Assembly: GCA_019137255.1 (NCBI GenBank)
Contig: WPDH01000255.1
Span: 1 to 64,000 of the forward strand
DNA from: Corinectria fuckeliana
Lineage: Eukaryota; Ascomycota; Sordariomycetes; Hypocreales; Nectriaceae
DNA: 64,000 bases
Direction of reading: 5' to 3'
Each line of letters begins with the position of its first letter. Positions within the stretch are counted from its first letter, which is position 1. A program made the position numbers and the translations under genes. Below the pieces are notes generated by a model. It was not told the origin of the DNA and did no database searches. It was given only the letters and a program-made list of their open reading frames with translations. Of the stretch, positions 56,104-64,000 are shown in pieces.

Positions 56104-57462
56104 ATGGTCAACCCTGGGACGCTCGCGCTCCTCTTGAGCGCCGGCTATGCTGTCGCTGGTGTCATCGAGTCGCATCCTGGCTCTATACCGACTAAGCGAG
56201 ATGTTCTCAAGGCTCGCGACAAGGGCCTGCGCCTGGTCAAGACGAGTGAGGACGACTCGGGTATCTGGCTGACGGAGCAGGAGAAGTTCGACACGTTGAT
56301 CTCCAAGAGAATCGGCTTTGTGGATATTACTGATACCCTTGTAAGGCTCACATCCAGTTCGACCTCCCCATGTATATGTCTGATAGTCACTCTAGGAGCT
56401 CGAGAACTTGCACCTCAACAGCTTAGGTGGCGACTCGGTCACGGTGCAAGCCATCCCCTCCGCCCCCTCGCACCAGTCCGAAGCAGACCCCTTGATCGCA
56501 CAGGCTAGCCTCGCCAATCTCAGGACCTGGGCCAACGCCATGGCGGACTTCTACAACCGCTACTATCGAGGATCGTACGCCTCCTCTAGCGCGACTTGGA
56601 TGTACGAGACTGTCGTCAACGTCAGCCAGTCGAACCCGGATATTGCGGTCACGCGCTACACACACAGCTACAACCAGCCCAGTGTCATTGCCAAGATCCC
56701 GGGGTCCTCCAGTGCTGTGGTGATTGTCAGTGCTCACTACGACAGCGTTGGCAGTTCGACGAGCGGACGCGCACCCGGGGCTGACGACAATGCTTCCGTA
56801 GGCTAAATCTTTCTAGCACCTTCGCTTTCTCTAGCTGACACGCCTCAGGGAGTAGTCGTCATCCTCGAAGCCCTGCGGATCCTCGCTGATGCAGGGTACT
56901 CGCCGCAAAACACGCTGGAGTTCCACTTCTACAGCGGTGAAGAAGGCGGCCTGCTCGGCAGCCGGGACGTTATGCAGTCCTATGCTACGTCTGGAGTCAA
57001 CGTGCTCGCTGTTGTGAACCAGGACATGGCAGGGTATTCGCCGAACAATGTGATTGCCGTGTATACGGACTATGTCGACACGGCATTGACGGACTTTGTG
57101 ATGAAGCTGGTTCCTGTTTATAGTGACCTGCCGCTCTCTACTGATGAGTGTGGATATGGATGCAGCGATCAGTGAGTCTTGTTCCTATCCTTTGTTTATA
57201 ACAAACCGCGGCTAATCATTGGGGCACAGTGCATCCGCAAACTCGGCCGGCTTCCCTGCTGCCTATGTGTGTGATGAGAACATGGCAGACTCCAGCCCGT
57301 ATATCCACTCGTCTCAGGATACTATTTCTACGCTAAGCTTTGAGCATATTCTTCAGCATGTCAAGGTAAGAACTGCCGCCTCGTGTTGGCCTGCGAATAA
57401 GGAAGCGAGCTGACATGTCTTAGTTCACTGTTGGTTTCTTGGTTGAGGGCTCGTATTTCTAG
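56104..57462 (+). CDS. Secreted M28 zinc aminopeptidase
   Basis: Five exons: 56104-56340, 56396-56797, 56849-57171, 57230-57365 and 57424-57462; 378 aa. Signal peptide MVNPGTLALLLSAGYAVAGV and a propeptide, then the M28 catalytic domain. Zinc ligands and catalytic residues are seen in SAHYDSVG (His), PGADDNAS (bridging Asp), YSGEEGGLLGS (Glu-Glu), NQDMAGY (Asp) and PYIHSSQDT (His), the Aeromonas/leucine-aminopeptidase set. ECGYGCSDH holds a probable disulfide pair near the active site. It releases N-terminal hydrophobic residues from peptides outside the cell, supporting nitrogen nutrition. The last exon is only 13 codons. Promoter elements lie upstream. Confidence 0.93.
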
Positions 57463-57915
57463 TGTTTTTATGCCTACTGTTTGATGCCATAGTACCTTCG
57501 TTAGCTCTTCTCAAAAGTAGTGATTAGGAATATTGTGTAACTTGCCTAGTTGGATGGCTATTAAAGACAAGATCAACTTCGATTACCGATTAACGATCAC
57601 ACAGGGACGTAGACAGCCCGCTCCAATCATGACACTATTCCGGTATCGGTCCGATTACAGCAGCAAGGAAAGATAAGAGGTGGTGCGATCTACAACCCGC
57701 AAGCCCCCCTTGGTTCGACCGATATCAGTTTCCCCGGCGTGTTCCCCGCACTTACTGTGACCGTAACGTCGCACCAGATAGACGATAGGCAAAGATCGGG
57801 AATCAGAACATTCCCCGAAACAGAGCGGACAAAGATAGAGAACATACGAATAAAAGGAAGCAGCACCATCAATCTAGACCATGTCGCCAGAGGTCTATCA
57901 CTAAGAACAGGGAGA
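57463..57915. promoter_or_regulatory. Promoter region of the permease gene
   Basis: 453 nt. It contains several GATA cores (GATA in AGATAGACGATAGG at 57777-57790, CCGATATC at 57718), which could bind nitrogen-regulatory GATA factors; such sites occur often by chance. Confidence 0.35.
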
Positions 57916-59585
57916 ATGATGTCTCAAAGCCGGTCGAGGCAGCAATTCGAGGCCCAGCCGCAGGAGCTTTCCCATCATGCCGACAGTGACATGGCCAAGC
58001 GCGTCCTAAGGAAGATTGACCGACATATCATCCCTGTGCTGTTCGTCACATACATGCTCAACTTCATGGACAAGACTATCTTGTCCAGCGCTTCGGTCTT
58101 TGGCTTACGGGAAGACACGGTGAGTTACCCGTTCCGCACGCACCAAGGCCTTCCTCTAAGCCTCTGCGGGATTTCAGAACCTCCAAGGCGAAGACTACAG
58201 CTGGGTCTCCAGCATCTTCTACTTCGGCTACTTCGCCTGGACATATCCAACCTCGCTGCTCATCGCCCGGCTCCCGGTGGCCTCGTATATGACGGCAAAC
58301 ACCGTCTTTTGGGGCGCCGCCGTCGCCGTCACGGCGGCCTGCTCCAACTACGGCGGCCTGTTGACTGTGCGGTTCCTGCTCGGTATGGCTGAGGCTACCA
58401 TCACGCCTACCTTTATGTTCCTCACGTCGACGTGGTACACGCGCGATGAGATGCCCACTAGAACAGGTATATGGTTTGCCGGAAACTCCATCGGCGGCAT
58501 GGTTGCTAGCCTTTTGGCGTTTGGCGTGGGACACATTGACGATAGCGTCGGCGCCTGGAGGTGGATGTATATCATCCTCGGCGGCCTTACTTTCCTGTGG
58601 ACCTTTGCCATCTGGTACTTTCTCCCCAACACCATTTCCTCGGCGCGTTTTCTCTCGCCAGCGGAGAGGCAGTTTGCTGGCGACCGCGTGGTCATTGCTG
58701 GCACCGGCCGCACGGAAGAGTCGCATTGGCGATGGGACCAGTTCAAAGTAAGCCCTGATCTTCATAATACCGTACAGTCTACCCTGTGAGCTAGTGTTAA
58801 CTGAGATCTAGGAAGCCCTGGTTGATCCCAAAACGTGGCTGGTCTTTAGCATCGAGCTTCTCCAAAGCATCCCCAACAGCGGCACCCAGAACTTTGCAAA
58901 CATCGTCATCAAATCATTCGACTTCACCAGTCTGCAGTCGACGCTCATCAACGTTCCGTACTCGATCCTCGCTGCGCTGGTCATCTTTGGCACAGGATGG
59001 CTCGCCGGCCGATTCCCCAAGATGAACTGCATCCTTGTGGCTTGTGTGGTACTCCCCTGCATCATCGGCTCTGCCGTCATCTACTCTCGCGACCACGTAC
59101 CCGCTCGCGGCGTCCACTTGTTCGCCTACTTCCTCCTCTGCACCGGCCCGGCCGTCATGCCTCTGGTTCTGTCACTCGTGCAAGCGAACTGCCGTGGCGT
59201 GACCAAGAAGATGACTACGTCGGCGCTGCTCTTCATCGCCTACTGCGCGGGCAACATTGCGGGCCCCCATTTCTTCAAGGCGTCCGAGGAGCCCACGTAC
59301 AAGACGGCTTTCAAAACCATCATCATATGCTACGCCCTGGTTGCTGTTCTGGCCATGGTCCTGCGTGCCTACTTGCAGTGGATGAACTACAAGCGCACCA
59401 AGGAAGAAGGCTTTGTGGGCTCTGGTAGTAGCTCTGGTGCTGTTGGCGGAGGCAAGGTAGATCCTGACGATGCTAGACTTGGCCGGGCTGATCTTGGTGA
59501 TGCGGTTGACCGAGTTCAGTTGCGACCGGAGGATTACGAAGATGTTACAGACTGGAATATGACAGGCTTTAGATACCGCCTGTAA
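57916..59585 (+). CDS. MFS permease, allantoate/Dal5 type (anion:cation symporter)
   Basis: Exons 57916-58119, 58178-58747 and 58812-59585; 515 aa, start MMSQSRSRQQF. Features of the fungal ACS family: cytosolic KRVLRKIDRHIIPVLFVTYM, helix 1 NFMDKTILSSASVFGL, EDYSWVSSIFYFGYFAWTYP, the helix 4-5 motif RFLLGMAEATITPTFMFLTS, WYTRDEMPTRTGIWF, a middle loop and six C-terminal helices, with SLVQANCRGVTKKM in the second half. It probably imports a carboxylate or amide nutrient such as allantoate, a vitamin or a dipeptide. It lies in tandem after the aminopeptidase, which would fit joint nitrogen scavenging; that link is inference. Confidence 0.9.
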
Positions 59586-59683
59586 TGCCTCCCTTCACCT
59601 GGGCTGTCACACATGTTGAAATCAGAAATGTAGACAGTTAGATAGGCTCCCTTTGTCCTATATAAAGGAACGCACCGGCGTTA

Positions 59684-59713
59684 AACAACACAACAACAAC
59701 AACAACAACAACA
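59684..59713. repeat. (CAA)n microsatellite
   Basis: About ten ACA/CAA units immediately before the second copy of ACATGTTGAAATCAG, downstream of the permease stop codon. Confidence 0.85.
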
Positions 59714-60195
59714 TGTTGAAATCAGTGTCTTTCGGTGCCCGGTAAATGAGCTGTCTTTCGCTGCAGAATCCTCTACACCACTAGACGAGTCGTCCATCTA
59801 TGACACGGTATTCAGGAGCGCAGTCTCTTCACAAATAAAGGACCGACATGATTCCAGGAGTACCTTGTCGGGTTTGGGGCTGTTATCAAAACCATGCAAA
59901 GCATCTGGAAACCATGCTTTGGTGCTTACATCTCGGGTTGCTGAATCATGCTGAATGTCAAAGGTCTGCGCTGCTCTAGCCTACTCTAACCTCTGGTATT
60001 GACCGAATATCTAGTCGAAAGAGACGTGTTGAGATCTGCTGGAATAGAATCGAGCATCTTTCGGAAATGGCCCACGGAGACTGTTACGTACACCCGCTAC
60101 AAGTACAGTGACTCAAACCCAGTAGAAGAACTCACCCCTCGCACCAAGCAAATCATGGCGTACCGCGTGAGGTCATCAAGATTATCAAGATTTAG

Positions 60196-60405
60196 CTAAT
60201 TGTCGTAGTCCAAACCTAACGCAAGGTTCCACCAGAAGTCGTCGTACGAGTAACCGGATGCGGATACCTTGATATCTCCCTCGACACGCCACTGCTCCAG
60301 AAGCTTGGAGAGTCTACAGTGGTCGCCCTTGTGTTCATCAAACTCTTCGACAAAGTAACGCCACATTGGGTTTGAGAATTTAGTTTCCACAAGTGAAATA
60401 AGCAA
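60196..60405 (-). pseudogene. Short C-terminal gene fragment
   Basis: A 69-codon frame whose last ~55 residues (MWRYFVEEFDEHKGDHCRLS, then LLEQWRVEGDIKV, FWWNLALGLDYDN, stop) have the composition of a real protein C terminus. Nothing upstream on the minus strand extends it, so it looks like a remnant or a very small gene. Family not recognised. Confidence 0.3.
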
Positions 60406-61814
60406 CCATCAGCCCCTTCCGATCTCTATTTGCCCGGGTAGCGGTAAACATTTACCTGAGTGCCCCTCTGAGATGTTTCATTCGCTATGTGTCCGGATCT
60501 AGTTATAACCGAAATTTTACAAAATGCCATCGAGCCAGCCAACAAATACAGGACTCCCTTATTTCCTTGTTTGATTCTCTTCTTACTCGGCATCTCCTTG
60601 TAAAGGGAGCTGTTGTTCGACCTAAATCATCATTACTCCGAACTCCATCACCGCCGCTAGCCTTAGAGAGCTCTGGATCAGCTTATTCTTGACTTGATAT
60701 TTTCCGGACAAAGATTCTGATTATCGATACTAATTCGGTTTCTTTAGACCTCTTGGACACTGAAAATGAGTAGCTACTAATGCCGCCCATTTCTGTTGAG
60801 AATCGGCCTCAGAACTGTTTAGAAACCATTAGCCAGTGGATTTACACTTGTTTTATCGTGGTGCTAAGGTGAATGTCGCCGCATCACTGGTGGGTATTTC
60901 AGTAAGTTGCTGGCATCTTGTTACGACGGGGCCCTCGATGCTGAGCTAGTATGAGGCGCATTTAGAAGCATCAGGTCCTTATATAACAGCCAATGTTTAC
61001 AATTGGGAAAAGATAACGTCTCAACTTTTACGGCTGAGCTATATAGCTAATAAAACGACCTAATTACTGTTTCCTGCTCACGGGACAGAAGACTCCAATC
61101 GACGGGCAGAAACAATGTTACATACAAAACAGCTCCATGTAAGATGAGGATATAGTATGTTTCAGGGGGAAATAGCAGTATATAGGGCTTGTTCAAGAAA
61201 ACCCGGAGGATACGAGTTGCTGTTTATACCCCGAATACAACTATCAAAGTACAAAAAGCATCTTGTCTGATTGGGATATTGGGGAAATTGCAAGGACTGG
61301 GCATACAAGGTGCATCTGCATATATAATTAGAGCCGCATAAGAAAGAATCACAGGCCTCTCAGTGAGTAGCGACGCCCCCGGCTTTCGCTGCTAAACGAG
61401 ATTGAGACTAAGCTAACACCAGAATATCCATTCTAACGCAGTTCGCGATAGGCTCCAATCCAAGACATGTTGCCGGCTTCCTTCGAACCCAGTTTCTCGT
61501 CAATACAAGGGCTTTTCCTCAAAGAACTACCTACTTACTGTGCTCAATTGCCGCCTCATTGCCAAAACCCTGGCCCAACCCATGCATCTACCAGCCACTC
61601 ACCGCGCTTCTATGGCAGCCCCCCCATGTCTGCAGCCAAGAACTGTTTCAGCCAGTGGCTTTGCCTTGTAGATTAAGCTATACGGATGCAAAAAGACACC
61701 GGGTTCTCATTTACCCCGCTCATGTGACATGTTGCAAGCTGATGCGTATCCCGGTTCATCTCCTCTTCCGCATTCCGCGGGTTTTTCTTTTCTTTCAAGG
61801 CTACCAGGCTCAAA

Positions 61815-63339
61815 ATGTCGACCCTGATAGAAGCCGTGAGTCCACCACCCTCTTCGTCGTGCACATATGCTTGCTGTGGATGCCATTTGACCAGAACGGT
61901 CAAGTAGCATTGCCGCTGAGCTGACATCCACAACGACCCCGTCTGCTGACACCTTGGAAAGGACCCCGGCCTCGGCAGCGACAGTGATTTCACTGACGAA
62001 GGGCAAATACTGCTCCAGATTCCCACAAGGGGCCAATTACTAACACGCCCCGCAGAGATCTTGAGTCCACCGCATCTTTGACGTCGAGTATCTTTGAGAG
62101 CCGGTATTTTCAAGGCAGAGCTTACGCGAATCCCAAGTATGGCAGACATTGGTAAGAAGAGAGCATTGTCCAGGCCGTTTGGGCTCTGATTGACACGCTC
62201 AAGGGCACCCAATGATGAGGAACAACTTGAGGCCCTTGATCTCATGTAACATTTGCTGGGTCTCCGCTAGTGGTTGGACAGTCGTATACTGAATATTCGA
62301 CAGACATCATTGGCTAACTCTCATGCTGGGCAACAAGCTATATCTGCCACCCATTGGCAAGAATCCCCAGGTAATCCCGGGATGGCGCAACAAATCAGCG
62401 GCCATAACTGACTTATCGATAGAAAATACTCGACATTGGAACGGGAACTGGGATCTGGGCCATGTGAGTATCACTTCAGAGTCGTGCGTCCTACAGCTAA
62501 TTGTCAAAGAAATGTTGCAGATCAACTTCCCTCGGCCAAAGTCATCGCCACCGATATTACACCCACACAACCATCTTGGGTGCCGCCTAACGTAGAGTTC
62601 CAGATCGACGATGCCCAACTGGACTGGACCTTTGAGCCCGAATCATTTGACTTTATCCACATTCGCTATATGCAAGGGTCCATCGATGACTGGGATAAGC
62701 TGTACGGCCAGATATACAAGTTCCTTAAGCCCGGAGGTTGGTTCCAGCACATTGAGCCTGACCTTCAAATGTTGGCCCAAAATTCGAATGCGGGGGTCGA
62801 CAGTGAACAGTAAGTACCGCGTCTCATGAAGAGCAACCATATCCCAATGACGCGAGAGACGCGAGACTGATCAGAACACGCCTCACTAGCGTCCTCAACC
62901 GGTGGGCTCAAGTGTTCCGAGAGGTCGGCGAGAAGATGGGACGAACAATGGACTTTGGCGACCGAAAGCTGGAAAAGCTTGCCACGGCCGCTGGATTTTC
63001 TGACATCAACTACCAGAATCACAAGATCCCGATTGGCCGTTGGCCGCGGGACAAGAAGCTCAAGGAGCTCGGCACTTTCGTCAGCCTTTCTTTCGGCCAG
63101 GCACTGGATGGCTTCGTCAAGCTGCCTTTGTGCGAGATCTTGGGATGGAGTCCCGAGCAGATGCAACTGTTTGCCGCTGAGATGCGTCGCACGCTCCTCA
63201 ACCCAAAGAACCAGCCCACTGGCTGTGTGTATGTGCCTCTTGTTCTCTGACTAAGATGTAGCCTGGGCATGCTAACCGAATACGCGATAGCTTTAGTGTG
63301 TATGGTCAAAAGCCGGAGACGGCTGAGAATATCCGATGA
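61815..63339 (+). CDS. LaeA-like SAM-dependent methyltransferase (second of two)
   Basis: Nine exons in one frame: 61815-61835, 61962-62002, 62056-62151, 62204-62245, 62304-62370, 62423-62463, 62510-62809, 62875-63228 and 63291-63339; 336 aa. Start MSTLIEADPGLGSDSDFTDE, then SSIFESRYFQGRAY, APNDEEQLEALDL, the SAM core KILDIGTGTGIWAINVADQL, ATDITPTQPSWVPPNVEFQI, FDFIHIRYMQGS and FLKPGGWFQHIEP. The C terminus closes with YGQKPETAENIR. Intron 2 needs a GC donor (GCAAAT at 62003) with a perfect TACTAAC branch. Introns 1 and 6 end in AAG rather than YAG, so the 5' part is less certain than the core. Role as for the first copy: regulator-like or small-molecule methyltransferase, substrate unknown. 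Confidence 0.8.
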
Positions 63340-64000
63340 TGATGACCTTTGAAACTCATGCATCTCTACTTTAGAAGGGACTCGAATGCTCCTTCACGAC
63401 CTTTGCTGTATGCAGCTCTGCTCTCGGCTATTTTTCATCATTTTCTTTTCCTCAAATACCGCAATTCCAAGCTCTATTCTCCCCATCGAGTAGCTATCTT
63501 TTCAACTTATAGATAATCTCGTTTTGAGCAGCTGGAGGTAGCCCCCTTCCTGCCAAATGATGACCCATATGGCGAATTGGTAAAACTGAGTTTCGAAGTG
63601 AGCTAGTTGATACTTGAGGCGAATTAACAAGAATTTCCAAGGATCATGGGAAGAGACAGTCGGGTCTCCCAACAAATAACTGGGTAGAAGGTGGTGTAAG
63701 AAAGTGGTCCAGCTGGCTGGCGATATCATTCGTAGGAGTTCGAAGCGAGTGTGCAGCCTAGAAAGAGGTACCTCTTGCAAATTTGAACATCACGACAAAG
63801 TATGCGAGGTTATATGTGGCTAAGGCGCACTATGGTTGCCCAATCCAGATTTCCATAGATCTGCCCTCGATTAATTTGACAGAATATTGGGGTCAGTCAA
63901 AGAGTTTGAACAGGCAATAGTAAAAGGTACGTATTTCCACTCTGTTTCGAGACTAAAGCTTGAAGTAATCGGCGATAATTTCCAATGGTTAGCTGGTGTC
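63340..64000. other. Intergenic at window end
   Basis: 661 nt after the methyltransferase stop. A 92-codon minus frame (63780-63502) shows no domain. Nothing is called. Confidence 0.4.

Larger units (their letters stand above)
59586..61814. other. Gene-poor 2.2 kb
   Basis: Contains a microsatellite, a 15-bp spaced duplication and one short coding-like fragment on the minus strand, listed separately. Otherwise A/T-richer sequence with no gene recognised. Confidence 0.4.

Noticed and set aside
1..64000. CRISPR arrays, operons, Shine-Dalgarno sites, rRNA
   Set aside because: Organism is a eukaryotic fungus; no spacer-repeat arrays or rRNA-like sequence seen.
1..64000. tRNA genes
   Set aside because: I scanned for GGTTCGA-type T-loops; hits such as 14598 and 57713 lack matching acceptor and anticodon stems. 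A tRNAscan run would be decisive.

Overview
The window is nuclear DNA of a filamentous ascomycete, most likely a sordariomycete. Genes carry many short introns (about 46 to 70 nt) with GTAAGT-like donors, CTAAC or CTGAC branch sites and YAG acceptors. The products are typical of Pezizomycotina: HeLo, DUF3433, LaeA-like methyltransferases, a Zn2Cys6 regulator, an opsin-related protein and an UNC-93-like carrier. AT-rich tracts bear the C-to-T / G-to-A signature of repeat-induced point mutation (RIP). I cannot name the species.

Layout. 1-1840 is a RIP-ruined repeat. 2435-12960 holds three genes whose architectures point to signalling or cell death: a HeLo domain joined to a degenerate kinase (MLKL-like order), a large tandem DUF3433 membrane protein on the other strand, and a kinase with Sel1-like and ankyrin repeats and C-terminal membrane helices. 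13038-14831 holds two inverted copies of a repeat with TGT(C/G)ACGGC ends around an AT-rich core. One arm matches a RIP-mutated copy at 1379-1529.

15255-25826 holds a LaeA-like methyltransferase, an Asn-rich and Cys/Pro-repeat protein with no visible start codon, a citrate synthase with a PKL tail, a beta-lactamase-fold hydrolase with a one-base conflict at its first intron, and a small secreted protein. After a gene-poor 2.3 kb come a lysine-less opsin-related protein and a divergent, apparently truncated Zn2Cys6 regulator, a short-chain dehydrogenase, an LD-carboxypeptidase (MccF-like), a DHH phosphoesterase and a short acidic protein.

39645-49000 holds an UNC-93-like transporter, a secreted CBM9-like protein, a 62-aa protein, a ThuA-like protein and a seven-helix receptor. 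50603-53770 is a hybrid histidine kinase broken by five stops and two frame changes. The right end has a four-helix membrane protein, a secreted M28 aminopeptidase, an allantoate-permease-type transporter and a second LaeA-like methyltransferase with a probable GC-AG intron.

Gene models were spliced by hand. Unless stated otherwise, the listed exons keep one reading frame and end at a stop. Family names come from motif recognition, without database searches.
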